A stretch of DNA of 64,000 nucleotides from Pseudomonas sp. EpS/L25 (GCF_001512295.1 NZ_LNUP01000001.1:205232-269231); one strand, 5' to 3'; positions 35,722-45,920 are shown, counted from the first letter of the stretch. The notes: generated from the letters alone by a model not told the origin. Program-made: numbers and translations.

Positions 35722-36870
35722 TTGAGTAAAAAATGCGATCTTCATTACTCGGAAATGGTTCGTAAAAGCTATCAAAGGCTACCTGGCCAGGGTTTATGGA
35801 CCTGGATAACCGCCAAAGAGTTACCCGACCGAGAAACGATGTGGCACTCGACTGGATTGGAGTGCCTACTGTGGTCATGCTTATGGTTTTTCGGCGGAAT
35901 AGCAGGCGCCATTGCAATTTTGCAATCAGATATCAACTCGATCTGGCTACTGCTGCCCACCCTCTTCACGGTGGGAGGTGCCAGATATATCGTCGCAACC
36001 ATAATTCATCACGCAGTGCACCATACTGTTTTTGACACGCCGCTTGCCAATAAAGTCGTCGCTGAGGTCTTTTCAACCATCACCCTTGTCCAACCCTATG
36101 AAAGCTATCGCCGCTTTCATGTCTTCGAGCATCATGGCAAGGACTTTTCAACCGGGGAGGATCAGGATCTCGCAGCCATCTATAAGCTGGGGCTATGTCC
36201 AGGACTTTCGGTCCCGGAACTCAAGCTTATTCTACTGGCCCAATGCATAAATCCGATATTTCACCTGAACTTCTTCTTTGGAAGGATAAAGTCAAACATA
36301 GTCGGGGTCCCTCTATATCGGCTTGCCATGACGGTGGCGTGGCTGTCAATACTGACGTGCACTGCCTACTGGCTAGGATTAAAAGACTTTCTCGTTGCTA
36401 TCTTGCTTCCCTGTACGGTGCTGTACCAAATCTGCTCGCTATTGCATTTAGTGACCGAGCACGCCTGGGTGATCAGGGCGGAGGACGAAACGGTAAAACA
36501 GTCCCACCATCAAAACAGCCTGGGCCGCTTTTGTGGCGAAGCCGTTCCGCATCACCACAGCAAAGTCGTCTCTTCGATCATGTGGACAGTGTGGGGGTTC
36601 AAGCATTTAGCCTGGCATATTCCTTGCCGAATCCTCTTCGTCCAAGGCTCGCTGGCAGTGCACGATTGGCATCATAGACACGGTGGCAAAAGAGACTGGC
36701 CCAATGCCATCCAACATCGAGAGGAAGAAGTCCAGAAAGAAAAATCCCAGGGTGTATATACCTATACGGACATCTGGGGCTTCTCGAACTGCGTCGAATA
36801 CGCCCTAACCCGGATCAGCGAATCAAGCCTGACCATAGACACGACCAACCTGTCGTACAGACTGAACTAA
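35722..36870 (+). CDS. Membrane diiron fatty-acid-desaturase-like oxygenase
   Basis: The 382-residue integral membrane protein has three His clusters typical of the desaturase/hydroxylase superfamily: HHAVHH (96-101), HVFEHH (133-138) and HDWHH (314-318), which bind a diiron centre. Hydrophobic helices lie at about 48-68, 74-92, 200-235. Start is TTG 35722 with AAGGAG at ideal spacing. It heads a four-gene AT-rich operon with a 2OG dioxygenase, EamA exporter and threonine dehydratase, so its substrate may be a small amino acid or its conjugate rather than a lipid. That is inference; an acyl desaturase is the default. Confidence 0.8.
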   Translation: MSKKCDLHYSEMVRKSYQRLPGQGLWTWITAKELPDRETMWHSTGLECLLWSCLWFFGGIAGAIAILQSDINSIWLLLPTLFTVGGARYIVATIIHHAVHHTVFDTPLANKVVAEVFSTITLVQPYESYRRFHVFEHHGKDFSTGEDQDLAAIYKLGLCPGLSVPELKLILLAQCINPIFHLNFFFGRIKSNIVGVPLYRLAMTVAWLSILTCTAYWLGLKDFLVAILLPCTVLYQICSLLHLVTEHAWVIRAEDETVKQSHHQNSLGRFCGEAVPHHHSKVVSSIMWTVWGFKHLAWHIPCRILFVQGSLAVHDWHHRHGGKRDWPNAIQHREEEVQKEKSQGVYTYTDIWGFSNCVEYALTRISESSLTIDTTNLSYRLN

Positions 36871-36879
36871 GGATAACGT

Positions 36880-37611
36880 ATGGACACTGTCATGCAGGAT
36901 ACGCCCCTCAAGAGCAACCCGCTGAACATCGTGAATGGATTTCGCTATGTTCCTGGCGACCACTACCTAGAAAACATCACATTCAAGCAACTGAAAGACT
37001 TCAAGCAGTTCTATGCGCAGCAGGTCACCGAAGACCCCTATGCCCCCGGCGTTCGCGATCGAGCCATGATCAAGCTTGTTTTCAATCCTTATTCACTGAA
37101 ACTCAGCGTATCGAATACCCAAAACTATTTTCAGTCTTATGGAGCAAACGAAACGGACGGCGGCAAAGTCAGAGTTTTTCCACCGCTTTCTGAATCGATC
37201 GTTGACGATCCTCTGTTCCTAACGGTATTACGCAAAGATGCCGAACTGATGCGTGAATATTGCAACCGCATGGGTAAAGATGAGCTCAACCTGAGCATTC
37301 ACCTTATCAGGTACAAGTCCATCGAAGGGGGCGCCTCATATAGCTCGCCGGTATGGCTGCATCTAGACGACGAACCGCTTGTCTTCATCCACCTGATCAA
37401 TCTTACAGAAAACGCACTAGGTGCAGACAATGTGATTTCCGAGATGGACAATAAGCCGAAGCATGTCCTTAGATTAACCAAGCCTCTCGACACTTTAATT
37501 GTGGACACCATGAAAAAACATGCGGTAACTCCCCTTGGCTCTACGGGAGGAGTCGCTTATCGAGACGTCATGCTGGTTAATCTCGAAGCAGAAGTACAAC
37601 AAAAGAAATAA
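36880..37611 (+). CDS. 2OG-Fe(II) dioxygenase, free amino acid hydroxylase family (IDO-like)
   Basis: The 243-residue protein matches the 2OG-Fe_Oxy_2 family, which includes L-isoleucine 4-hydroxylase. Iron ligands are H161-x-D163 (LHLDDE) and H214 (KKHAVTPL), with R228 (YRDV) as the likely 2-oxoglutarate anchor. VFIHLIN and LTKPLDTLIVDT are typical of the family. It should hydroxylate a free aliphatic amino acid, perhaps isoleucine given the dehydratase downstream. It starts 9 bases after the desaturase with AAGGA upstream. Confidence 0.83.
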   Translation: MDTVMQDTPLKSNPLNIVNGFRYVPGDHYLENITFKQLKDFKQFYAQQVTEDPYAPGVRDRAMIKLVFNPYSLKLSVSNTQNYFQSYGANETDGGKVRVFPPLSESIVDDPLFLTVLRKDAELMREYCNRMGKDELNLSIHLIRYKSIEGGASYSSPVWLHLDDEPLVFIHLINLTENALGADNVISEMDNKPKHVLRLTKPLDTLIVDTMKKHAVTPLGSTGGVAYRDVMLVNLEAEVQQKK

Positions 37612-37621
37612 GGAGTACGTG

Positions 37622-38524
37622 ATGGCCCTGACGGATGAAAAACAAGGGCAGATAACCATGGCAATTGCCATGGTTATCTCCGGCACGATTGGCTATTTCG
37701 TACTCAAATCTGGCCAGTCGCCCTTGAACGTCGTTTTCTTTCGCTGCGTGATTGGTGGAGTGGGATTGGCCGGGTACTGTTTGTTCAAGGGCTATCTGAA
37801 GAACCTGTATCTCAGCAAGCTCCAGCTTTTCTTGCTATTTGCTGGAGCGATCACCCTGATCTTCAACTGGGTCTTCCTCTTTACCGCTTACAACTTAACC
37901 TCAATCGGCATAACCACTATCATCTACCACCTTCAACCATTTTTCCTGCTGTTTTTCAGCATGCTCGCATTGAAGGAAAAGTTCAGCAGATCGAGTTTCT
38001 GTTGGCTGGCGGTGGCCTTTTTCGGCTTGGCCGTAATAGTCAGCCCGGAAGGCAATGGATTCGACAGTAGATTCCTTCTAGGCTGTGCGAGTGCCTTGTG
38101 TGCCGCTATGCTGTATGCCATCACCACCCTGATGACGAAAAAGCTCTCGGGGATCGTCCGACCAGAAGTGATTGCCACGAGCCATATGGCTATAGGGGCA
38201 GTCATATTCTTGTTCCTGGCGGATTTTTCCAAACTGCCTGAGCACCCTGAAGCGTGGAGAAGCATTTTCATTCTGGGCGCTTTCCACACGACCATCATGT
38301 ACCTAATGCTCTATACCGCCTTTAAAAAAGCCAGCACCTCCAGCCTGGCCATCTTGGGATTCATATACCCGATAGTGGCTGTCGTGGTGGATTACTATGC
38401 GTTCGGCCATCTCATCAGGCCGCATCAAATCATAGGAGCAGCGTTGATTCTGGTGGCCGGGATCTCTTACAACCGAGGCGTTAGATTTCCAATCATAGGA
38501 CGGCGCCCGGAGATCAAGACGTGA
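37622..38524 (+). CDS. EamA/DMT-type transporter, likely amino acid exporter
   Basis: The 300-residue protein has about ten membrane helices arranged as two EamA repeats (about 10-145 and 155-290; GYFVLKSGQSPLNVVFFRC in the first). EamA proteins such as RhtA export threonine, homoserine and other amino acids. Placed between an amino acid hydroxylase and a threonine dehydratase, it probably exports the product or protects the cell from it. AAGGAG precedes ATG 37622; the stop overlaps the GTG of the next gene. Confidence 0.85.
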   Translation: MALTDEKQGQITMAIAMVISGTIGYFVLKSGQSPLNVVFFRCVIGGVGLAGYCLFKGYLKNLYLSKLQLFLLFAGAITLIFNWVFLFTAYNLTSIGITTIIYHLQPFFLLFFSMLALKEKFSRSSFCWLAVAFFGLAVIVSPEGNGFDSRFLLGCASALCAAMLYAITTLMTKKLSGIVRPEVIATSHMAIGAVIFLFLADFSKLPEHPEAWRSIFILGAFHTTIMYLMLYTAFKKASTSSLAILGFIYPIVAVVVDYYAFGHLIRPHQIIGAALILVAGISYNRGVRFPIIGRRPEIKT

Positions 38525-40113
38525 GCCACGACATAGCAAGAGACATTGCAACCTCACTGACGGAAAATGAAGCTCTTCCGTTATATGACCTAGTTGAAAG
38601 GACACCGCTTGGCGAAGCCAAAAAACTTTCAGCCAAGCTCGGAAACAGAATCTTCTTGAAAAGAGAAGATATGCAGGGAGTAAGATCCTTCAAGATCAGG
38701 GGTGCTTACAAGAAGCTTCTTTCTCTATCCAAAAAACAGCGCGCCTACGGAGTGATCACCGCCTCTGCCGGCAATCACGCACAAGGCCTGGCTTGTGCAG
38801 CACGCCACCTCGGTTGTGCAGCCACCATAGTCATGCCCGCTACCACGCCCACAATTAAAATAAAAGGAGTCCAGGAGTTCGGTGCAAACGTCATTTTGCA
38901 CGGCGATACGTTTGCTGAGGCCCTCTCGCTTGCTCACCAGCTCCGTGACGCAGAGGGACTTGAGTTCATCCATCCCTTTGATGATCTTGAAGTCATCAAA
39001 GGACAAGCCACCATTGCGTTGGAGCTTCTAGAGCAGCGTCCTGCAGGCATGGACTATATATTCGTTCCGATAGGAGGTGGCGGCCTCATTGCCGGTATCG
39101 CAGCCATCATCAAACACCATTCCCCCAATACGGTAATCGTCGGCGTGGAGCCAGATGACGCAAACTGCATGCAAAGAGCGATATCGCTCGGCCAACCCAG
39201 CAAATTATCGAGTGTTGGAATCTTTGCTGACGGCGTCGCGGTAGACCTGGCAGGAAGCATCACCTACGACATTTGCAAAGACACTATAGATCACATAATA
39301 ACCGTAAATTCGGATGAGATCTGTACTGCTATCAAGGACGTTTTCGAAGACTCACGCGCGTTGCTCGAGCCTTCTGGTGCCCTTGCAATTGCCGGCGTAA
39401 AAAAATTCTTCGCCAACCGGAACGTGGAAAACAAGTCAGTCGTAGCCATATGCAGCGGGTCCAACCTGAACTTTGACCGACTAGGCTACATCTGCGAGCG
39501 CGCCCTCTTGGGTGACAAGCAAGAAAAGCTGTTTGCAGCCATTATCACTGAACAGCCTGGAAGCCTGAAGAACCTCTGCGCAAAGGTAAAATCGCTGAAC
39601 ATCACTGAGTTCAACTACAGGCGGTGCCTGGGCGACAAAGCAGCCGTCTTCATTGGGCTGAAGAAAACCAACGACACTCAAGAAAGCGCCTTCTTCCACG
39701 AAGAAAACCTGAACGGCATCCGCGTGATCGATCTGAGTCACGACGAAGTGGCGAGAGCTCATGTCCGACACATGATCGGCGGAAAGTTATCCCATACACG
39801 CGAGACCATCTATAGAATTGCCTTCCCCGAACGACCCGGCGCCTTTCACAATTTTCTCGCCTGCTTGGAGGAGCCGACGGCCATTACCCTACTTCATTAT
39901 AGAAACCATGGAGCGGCACAGGGCGATGTGATTATAGGGCTGGAGTCAGCGGCGAACATAGAAGAGCCATTCGAACAAAGAATGGACCAGCTAGGCTATA
40001 TATACGACGTAGTCACCACCAATGAATCCCTCTCGATATTCTTGGATTCCGTTCCATACCACGACAGCCACTTCAGCGCCGTAAAATCCACGTCCGCTTC
40101 GCTGGTTTTCTAG
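38521..40113 (+). CDS. ilvA: Threonine dehydratase (biosynthetic type)
   Basis: The 530-residue PLP enzyme deaminates threonine to 2-oxobutyrate, the first step to isoleucine. The PLP lysine is in SFKIRGAY (K58), and the phosphate-binding loop is PIGGGGLIAGI (about 181-191). Two ACT-like regulatory domains fill residues about 325-505, so it is the long, allosteric form. GTG start overlaps the EamA stop. AT-rich coding unlike the surrounding chromosome shows that it is an acquired copy, probably feeding isoleucine synthesis or serving as an inhibitor-resistant duplicate. Confidence 0.9.
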   Translation: MSHDIARDIATSLTENEALPLYDLVERTPLGEAKKLSAKLGNRIFLKREDMQGVRSFKIRGAYKKLLSLSKKQRAYGVITASAGNHAQGLACAARHLGCAATIVMPATTPTIKIKGVQEFGANVILHGDTFAEALSLAHQLRDAEGLEFIHPFDDLEVIKGQATIALELLEQRPAGMDYIFVPIGGGGLIAGIAAIIKHHSPNTVIVGVEPDDANCMQRAISLGQPSKLSSVGIFADGVAVDLAGSITYDICKDTIDHIITVNSDEICTAIKDVFEDSRALLEPSGALAIAGVKKFFANRNVENKSVVAICSGSNLNFDRLGYICERALLGDKQEKLFAAIITEQPGSLKNLCAKVKSLNITEFNYRRCLGDKAAVFIGLKKTNDTQESAFFHEENLNGIRVIDLSHDEVARAHVRHMIGGKLSHTRETIYRIAFPERPGAFHNFLACLEEPTAITLLHYRNHGAAQGDVIIGLESAANIEEPFEQRMDQLGYIYDVVTTNESLSIFLDSVPYHDSHFSAVKSTSASLVF

Positions 40114-40125
40114 CGAGATGTGGCG

Positions 40126-40155
40126 CCCTGGAAAGGCTGCAGGCCCCCTCCAGGG
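40126..40155. other. Hairpin after the amino-acid operon
   Basis: CCCTGGA and TCCAGGG form a 7-bp stem 13 bases after the ilvA stop, without a T-run. The remaining intergenic bases to 40399 show no gene; the histidine kinase converges from the other side. Confidence 0.35.
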
Positions 40156-40399
40156 TGTCTATCAGGCGTAAGCATGAACGGCGCTTTGCGCCTTGTCAGT
40201 CTGGCTCGCCGGTAGACCGTTGCAGGCGCTCGCCTTTCCCTCTGTTACGTGGAGCCTTTCTCTTATCGGCACACCGTCGCGCTCGGCACTGAATAGTGAT
40301 CTTTGGCGATGGCCTTGCCCCTGGCGACTCTCTGCTAGCACCAGCGGATAGCCGAAGGTAAAGATGAACCTGGCAAACGGGTTGGAAGAGGGTGGACGT

Positions 40400-42577
40400 T
40401 TACCCCTCCACCAAGCCCTTCACCCGCTGCGCCAGGGTGTCCACGGCGAAGGGCTTGGTCAGGATGGCCATGCCAGGCTCCAGATGGCCGTCGCTGAGCA
40501 AGGAGGTTTCGGCGAAGCCGGTGATGAAGAGCACCTTGAGTGCCGGGCGGTGGACGCGGGCGGCGTCGGCCAGTTGGCGGCCATTCATGCCGCCGGGCAG
40601 GCCGACGTCGGTGACCAGCAGGTCGATACGGGCATCGGAGTGCAGCACTTCCAGGCCGCCGGCGCCGTCGGCGGCCTCAATGATGACGTAGCCCAGTTCG
40701 CGCAGCAGGTCGGTGACCAGCATGCGGACGGTGGGCTCGTCGTCCACCACCAGCACGGTGGCATTGGCCCCCTCCAAGGTACCCTGAAGATCGCAGGCGC
40801 GCGCGGATCCGCTCGGGCATTCCGCCGGCCGCAGGGGCAGGTAGAGGCAGACGGTGGTACCTTCGCCCACTTCCGAGCGCAGCCGCAGTTGGCCGCCGGA
40901 CTGGCGGGCGAAGCCGTAGATCATCGACAGGCCGAGGCCGGTACCCTGCCCCATCGGCTTGGTGGTGAAGAAGGGTTCGCAGGCCTTGGCGGCGACCTCC
41001 GGGGTCATGCCGCTGCCGGTGTCGGTCACGCTCAGGTGCAGGTAGCGGCCGGGAGCCATTTCGAAGCCGTTGACTCCTTGCACTTCGATGAGGCGCTCGC
41101 TGGCCGCGATGAGGATGCGACCACCGGCAGGCATGGCGTCACGCGCGTTGATGCAGAGGTTGAGCAGGGCGTTTTCCAGCTGGGACTGGTCCACCAGCAG
41201 TGGCTGGTTGTCCGGCAGGCTGTTGAACTGCACCTGGATGGCCGGGCCGACGGTGCGCTGCACCAGGTCGAGCATGCCCCCCACCAGTTGGTTGACGTCG
41301 GTCGCCTCCGGCGCCAGGGTCTGGCGGCGGGCGAAGGCCAGCAGCCGGTGAGTCAGGGCCGCGGCGCGCTTGGCGCTGCCCTGGGCGGCGGTCAGGTACT
41401 TGTCCAGTTCGGTGAAGCGCCCCTGGCCGATACGCAGGCCCATCAGGTCGAGACTGCCGGAGATCCCCGCCAGCAGGTTGTTGAAATCGTGGGCGATACC
41501 GCCGGTGAGCTGGCCGACGGCCTCCATCTTCTGCGATTGGCGCAGCGCCTCTTCCGAGCGCCGCAGTTCTTCGGTGCGCTCTTCGACGCGCTGCTCCAGG
41601 GTGGCGGTGAGGTCGCGCAGATCGGCCAGGGCGCGGTCGCGCTCGTCGGCCAGGGCGCGGCGGGCATCCACGTCCAGCAGCACGCCGGGAAAGCGCAGGG
41701 GCGTGCCGTCCGGCGCCAGTTCGACGTGGCCATTGGCCTCCAGCCAGTAGTAGTGGCCATCGCGCCGGCGCACCCGGTATTGGTGGGCATAGCGGCCGCC
41801 GCGGCCGATCACCTCGGCGATGGCGGCGGCGAGCCCGGCCTGGTCGTCCGGGTGCACGTTCGCTACCACTTGGGCCAGGCTCAGGCCGTCGCGCCCCAGG
41901 GCCGGATCGAGACCGAAATTGACAGCGAAGGCCTCGTCGACGGTGAATCTATCGGTGGGCAGGTCCCAGTACCAGGTGCCGATGATGGCGCCGGCGGCCA
42001 GGGCCAGTTGCACGCGCTCGGCGGCCGCCAGCACGCTGCTTTCCGCGGCACGGGCGCTGTCGAGCTCATCGATGCGTGCCGAGAGTTCCTGTTCGAGGGT
42101 GAGGTTGTGCCGCCGCAACGCGGCTTCCGCCACATCGCGCTGCCGATGGGCCTGAACGCTGGCGGTGGTTTCGGTGGTGATGTTGAGCATGCCGACGATG
42201 GATGCGCCGTCCCGCAGGGGGCTGTAGGAAAAGCTCCAGTAGGTGTCCTCGGGATAGCCGTTGCGGGTCATCACGAAGTGCTTGTCGACGAAGTGCAAGG
42301 CCTCGCCGGCCAGTACCCGGTCGATCAACGGCCCGATCTCGTCCCACAACTCCGCCCAGACCGCCTGGACCGGCTGGCCCAGTGCCGCGGGATGCCGAGC
42401 GCCGAGAAAGGGCGCATAGCCATGGTTGTAGATCAGCGTCTGCTCCGGCCCCCAGGTGGCGCACATGGCGAAGGGCGAGGCCATCAGCATTTCATAGATG
42501 GCGTCCAGCGCGGCCGACCAGTCGGTGCGCCGTCCCAAGGGGGTGGTTTCCCAGGCGAAGGATTCGAGATAGGACAA
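40400..42577 (-). CDS. Hybrid sensor histidine kinase / response regulator
   Basis: The 725-residue cytoplasmic sensor has an N-terminal PAS-like domain (about 25-135), a second PAS/PAC domain (about 190-305), and a short coiled coil. HisKA follows with H363 in GGIAHDFNN, then a HATPase domain ([27 protein letters not shown]). A C-terminal receiver (about 600-725) has the phospho-acceptor Asp in LVTDVGLPG. No membrane segment is seen. The signal is unknown; PAS domains suggest redox, light or a small ligand. Confidence 0.93.
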   Translation of the reverse strand: MSYLESFAWETTPLGRRTDWSAALDAIYEMLMASPFAMCATWGPEQTLIYNHGYAPFLGARHPAALGQPVQAVWAELWDEIGPLIDRVLAGEALHFVDKHFVMTRNGYPEDTYWSFSYSPLRDGASIVGMLNITTETTASVQAHRQRDVAEAALRRHNLTLEQELSARIDELDSARAAESSVLAAAERVQLALAAGAIIGTWYWDLPTDRFTVDEAFAVNFGLDPALGRDGLSLAQVVANVHPDDQAGLAAAIAEVIGRGGRYAHQYRVRRRDGHYYWLEANGHVELAPDGTPLRFPGVLLDVDARRALADERDRALADLRDLTATLEQRVEERTEELRRSEEALRQSQKMEAVGQLTGGIAHDFNNLLAGISGSLDLMGLRIGQGRFTELDKYLTAAQGSAKRAAALTHRLLAFARRQTLAPEATDVNQLVGGMLDLVQRTVGPAIQVQFNSLPDNQPLLVDQSQLENALLNLCINARDAMPAGGRILIAASERLIEVQGVNGFEMAPGRYLHLSVTDTGSGMTPEVAAKACEPFFTTKPMGQGTGLGLSMIYGFARQSGGQLRLRSEVGEGTTVCLYLPLRPAECPSGSARACDLQGTLEGANATVLVVDDEPTVRMLVTDLLRELGYVIIEAADGAGGLEVLHSDARIDLLVTDVGLPGGMNGRQLADAARVHRPALKVLFITGFAETSLLSDGHLEPGMAILTKPFAVDTLAQRVKGLVEG

Positions 42578-42824
42578 GGGCGACTCACTGGCAGAGGCAC
42601 GGATGGATCAAGCGGTCGCCCGGGTCCTCTGCATTGGGCCCGGTCGAGTCATGATAGGCAGCTACGCCAGTACCCACCAGCCCTACGAGCGACCGACGGT
42701 GCGAGGCCAGCCACCAATGGTAGGACTCCCCTGCGGCATGCTGTCCGGGCAAAACGACTGGCACCCCCGCCGCGCATCTCTTACCTTGTCCGCCCCGCCG
42801 CTTCCTGCCAGGTATCCGCTCGTC

Positions 42825-44207
42825 ATGTCCGTGTCACCCACTCCGCCCGAAGGGCTGCAACGCAGCCTGTCCAATCGTCACCTGCAACTCATCGCCATCG
42901 GCGGCGCCATCGGCACCGGGCTGTTCATGGGCTCGGGCAAGACCATCGCCCTGGCCGGCCCCTCGATCCTGCTGGTCTATCTCATCATCGGCAGTGCGCT
43001 GTTCTTCGTCATGCGCGCGCTCGGCGAGCTGCTGTTGTCCGACCTGGACTACAAGTCCTTCATCGATTTCTGCACCGACCTGCTCGGGCCCTGGGCGGGT
43101 TTCTTCTGCGGCTGGACCTACTGGTTCTGCTGGATCGTCACCGCCATCGCCGATGTCATCGCCATCGCCGCCTATGCCCAGTTCTGGTTCCCGAGCCTCG
43201 CGCCCTGGATCCCGGCGCTGCTCTGCGTGCTGCTCCTGCTGGGGCTCAACCTGGTCACGGTGCGGCTGTTCGGCGAACTGGAGTTCTGGTTCGCGCTGAT
43301 CAAGATCGTCGCCATCTGCGCCCTGATCGTCACCGGCTTCGGCCTGGTGGCCTGGGGCTTCCAGTCGCCCGCGGGCAACGTGGCTAGCCTGGCCAACCTG
43401 TGGAACGACGGCGGCTTCTTCCCCATGGGCCTGGGCGGCTTCTGCGCGGGTTTCCAGATCGCCGTCTTCGCCTTCGTCGGTATCGAACTGGTGGGCACCA
43501 CCGCTGCCGAGACCGCCGACCCCAGGCGCAACCTGCCGCGCGCCATCAACTCCATTCCAGTGCGCATCCTGGTGTTCTATGTGCTGGCGCTGGTGGTGAT
43601 CATGGCGGTGACGCCCTGGCGCCAGGTGGTGCCGGACAAGAGCCCCTTCGTCGAACTCTTCGTGCTGGCCGGGGTGCCCATGGCCGCCAGCCTGATCAAT
43701 TTCGTGGTGCTGACCTCGGCCACCTCCTCGGCCAACAGCGGCATCTTCTCCACTAGCCGGATGCTCTATGGCCTGGCCCGCGAAGGCCATGCGCCGCGCG
43801 CCCTCACCCGCCTGTCGCGGGCGGCGGTGCCGGCGCGCGGGCTGCTGCTGTCCTGCCTATGCCTGCTGCTGGGCACCGTGCTGATCTACCTGATCCCGAA
43901 CCTGGTCACCGCCTTCACCCTGGTCACCACCCTGGCCGCGGTGCTGTTCATGTTCGTCTGGTCGCTGATCCTGCTGGCCTGGCTGGCCTATAGACGCAAT
44001 CGCCCGGAGCAGCATGCCGCCTCGACCTTCCGCCTGCCGGGTGGGCGCTGGGTGTGCTACGCCGTGCTGGCCTTCTTCGCCGCGGTACTGGTGCTGCTGA
44101 CCCTGCAGGACGACACCCGCCAGGCGCTGCTGGCCAGCCCGCTGTGGTTCCTGCTGCTCGGCGTGGGCTACGCCTGGCAGCGCCGCCGCACCGCACGGGC
44201 GGCCTGA
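42825..44207 (+). CDS. cycA: D-serine/D-alanine/glycine permease
   Basis: The 460-residue APC-family transporter has twelve helices and closely follows CycA along its length: LQLIAIGGAIGTGLFMGSGK (about 19-38), GELLLSDLDYKSF, FVGIELVGTTAAE, SSANSGIFSTSRMLYGLA. It would import D-serine, D-alanine and glycine with protons. The start at 42825 gives the family N-terminus. It may feed the D-amino-acid catabolic genes 6-12 kb downstream. The 247-bp divergent gap to the kinase holds its promoter. Confidence 0.92.
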   Translation: MSVSPTPPEGLQRSLSNRHLQLIAIGGAIGTGLFMGSGKTIALAGPSILLVYLIIGSALFFVMRALGELLLSDLDYKSFIDFCTDLLGPWAGFFCGWTYWFCWIVTAIADVIAIAAYAQFWFPSLAPWIPALLCVLLLLGLNLVTVRLFGELEFWFALIKIVAICALIVTGFGLVAWGFQSPAGNVASLANLWNDGGFFPMGLGGFCAGFQIAVFAFVGIELVGTTAAETADPRRNLPRAINSIPVRILVFYVLALVVIMAVTPWRQVVPDKSPFVELFVLAGVPMAASLINFVVLTSATSSANSGIFSTSRMLYGLAREGHAPRALTRLSRAAVPARGLLLSCLCLLLGTVLIYLIPNLVTAFTLVTTLAAVLFMFVWSLILLAWLAYRRNRPEQHAASTFRLPGGRWVCYAVLAFFAAVLVLLTLQDDTRQALLASPLWFLLLGVGYAWQRRRTARAA

Positions 44208-44224
44208 CGGCTGGCGCGCGGGCT

Positions 44225-45496
44225 TCACCTCACCGACCAAAGCTCGTCGAAACAGGTGGTGTAGCGCGGGCTGAGCAGGTCGCGGCGCATCTGCCAGGCG
44301 GGATCGCGGGGGATGCGCGCGGGTCTCAGGGTCTCGCGACCGAACTTGCCGTTGATGGCGTCCAGGGTCGCCATCAGTCGGGTGCTGGCGGGGTCCGCCG
44401 CCGTGGCGAAGAGATCGGCGGCCAGTGCCTCGCGCGGGCAGAGATCGAGCAACAGGATTTCCGCCTTGGCGTAGCCGAAGCCATCACGAAAGATCTCGCG
44501 CAGGCCGGACTGGGCGTAGTCGTTGAGCACCCGGGTGTCGTCGCTGGGCACGGGCAGATTGAGCAGGCTGGCGTTGGCGTAGCGTCCCTCGTCGGCGCCA
44601 TGCATGCCGGTCTGGATGCTGACCCTCAGGGCGCGGCAGAGCGAGCCCTGGGCACGCAGCTTTTCCGCGGCGCGGGCGGTGTAGCTGGCCACCGCCTCGG
44701 CCAGGGCGCCGAACTGGTACTGGCGCCGCCCGAACATGCGGCTGCTGCAGATGGTCTGCCGCGGCGCCTCCAGTTCTTCGAGACCCAGGCAGGCCAGCCC
44801 GCGCAGCTCGCGGGCGGTCTTCTCCAGCACCACGCTGTATCTCTGGCGCAGCGACCAGGCATCCTGGCGCGCCAGCTCCCAGGCGGTGGTCACGCCGTCC
44901 GCGCGCAGCCGCGCCGCCAGGCGCCGTCCGACGCCCCAGACATCATCCACCGGCGAATGGTGCAGGACCCAGTCCCGCACCACCGGATCGCGCAGATCCA
45001 GCACCCCGCCGGTCCGTTCCGGCCAGCGCTTGGCCGCGGCATTGGCCAGCTTGGCCAGGGTCTTGGTACCGGCGATGCCGACGCTGACCGGGATGCCCGT
45101 CCACTTCTGCACCCGCGCCTGCAGCCGGTGGCCCAGGGCGTCCAGGGGTTCGGGTAAACCGGCGAGATCGGCGAACACCTCGTCGATGCTGTAGCGCTCC
45201 AGGCGCGGCACCAGGGTCGCCAGGGTGCGCATCACCCGGTCGCTGAGGTCGCCGTAGAGGGCGTAGTTGGAGCTGAAGGCGGTCACCAGGCCCTGCTGCG
45301 CCAGCTCGCGCACCTGGAACCAGGGCGCGGCCATGGCGATGCCGAGGCGCTTGGCCTCGGGCGAACGGGCGATGACGCAGCCGTCGTTGTTCGACAACAC
45401 CACCACCGCGCGCCCGGCCAGGTCCGGGCGGAAGACCCGCTCGCAACTGCAATAGAAGGCGTTGCAGTCGATCAGCGCCAGCACCGACTCAGCCAT
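44225..45496 (-). CDS. umuC: DNA polymerase V catalytic subunit UmuC
   Basis: The 423-residue Y-family polymerase has LIDCNAFYCSCERVF at 8-22, YSIDEVFADL with the catalytic DE, a little finger (about 245-350) and the C-terminal [18 protein letters not shown]. It overlaps umuD by 8 bases and is SOS-controlled. It differs clearly from the prophage UmuC at 25196 and is probably the chromosomal copy. Confidence 0.95.
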   Translation of the reverse strand: MAESVLALIDCNAFYCSCERVFRPDLAGRAVVVLSNNDGCVIARSPEAKRLGIAMAAPWFQVRELAQQGLVTAFSSNYALYGDLSDRVMRTLATLVPRLERYSIDEVFADLAGLPEPLDALGHRLQARVQKWTGIPVSVGIAGTKTLAKLANAAAKRWPERTGGVLDLRDPVVRDWVLHHSPVDDVWGVGRRLAARLRADGVTTAWELARQDAWSLRQRYSVVLEKTARELRGLACLGLEELEAPRQTICSSRMFGRRQYQFGALAEAVASYTARAAEKLRAQGSLCRALRVSIQTGMHGADEGRYANASLLNLPVPSDDTRVLNDYAQSGLREIFRDGFGYAKAEILLLDLCPREALAADLFATAADPASTRLMATLDAINGKFGRETLRPARIPRDPAWQMRRDLLSPRYTTCFDELWSVR

Positions 45497-45920
45497 GGCC
45501 GAAGCGCCTCAGGCTGTGGGTGGCCACGCCCCAGACCTCGAAGTCGTCACGCTCGCCAATGACCAGCGGCGCATAGGCCGGATTCTCCGCCAGCAGCACG
45601 AAATTCGCGCCGCGCCGGCCGAGCCGCTTGAGGGTGGGTTCACGATCGCGGACCGCCACCACGATGTCGCCGACCCTTGCCGGCCGGGCGCGATCGACGA
45701 TCACCAGATCGCCGGCAAAGATTCCGACGCCGGTCATGCTGTCGCCACTGACCTGGATGACATAGGTGTGGGGCGCGCGCAGGTCGACCAGTTCGTCCAG
45801 CGAGACCTGGCGCTCCAGATGATCCTGAGCCGGCGAGGGAAAGCCGCACGGCAGGCGAAAATCATAGAGCGGCAGCCGGGTCTCGGACGACTCCAGGCAA
45901 CCCAGGACAGTAACGGACAT
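45489..45920 (-). CDS. umuD: UmuD, autocleaving subunit of DNA polymerase V
   Basis: The 143-residue S24-family protein keeps all functional residues: cleavage site C25-G26 (LPCGFPSP), catalytic Ser61 in SGDSM and Lys98 in PTLKRL. RecA filaments should trigger self-cleavage to UmuD', which activates UmuC. A LexA box lies 22 bases upstream. It is the useful reference for the degenerate UmuD in the prophage. Confidence 0.95.
   Translation of the reverse strand: MSVTVLGCLESSETRLPLYDFRLPCGFPSPAQDHLERQVSLDELVDLRAPHTYVIQVSGDSMTGVGIFAGDLVIVDRARPARVGDIVVAVRDREPTLKRLGRRGANFVLLAENPAYAPLVIGERDDFEVWGVATHSLRRFGHG

Noticed and set aside
40364..43387. Very long open frame on the plus strand across the histidine kinase and cycA
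   Set aside because: It runs antisense to a kinase with all catalytic motifs and out of frame with cycA. Its amino acid content (Gly/Gln/Ala/Val) is that of an antisense frame in GC-rich DNA.
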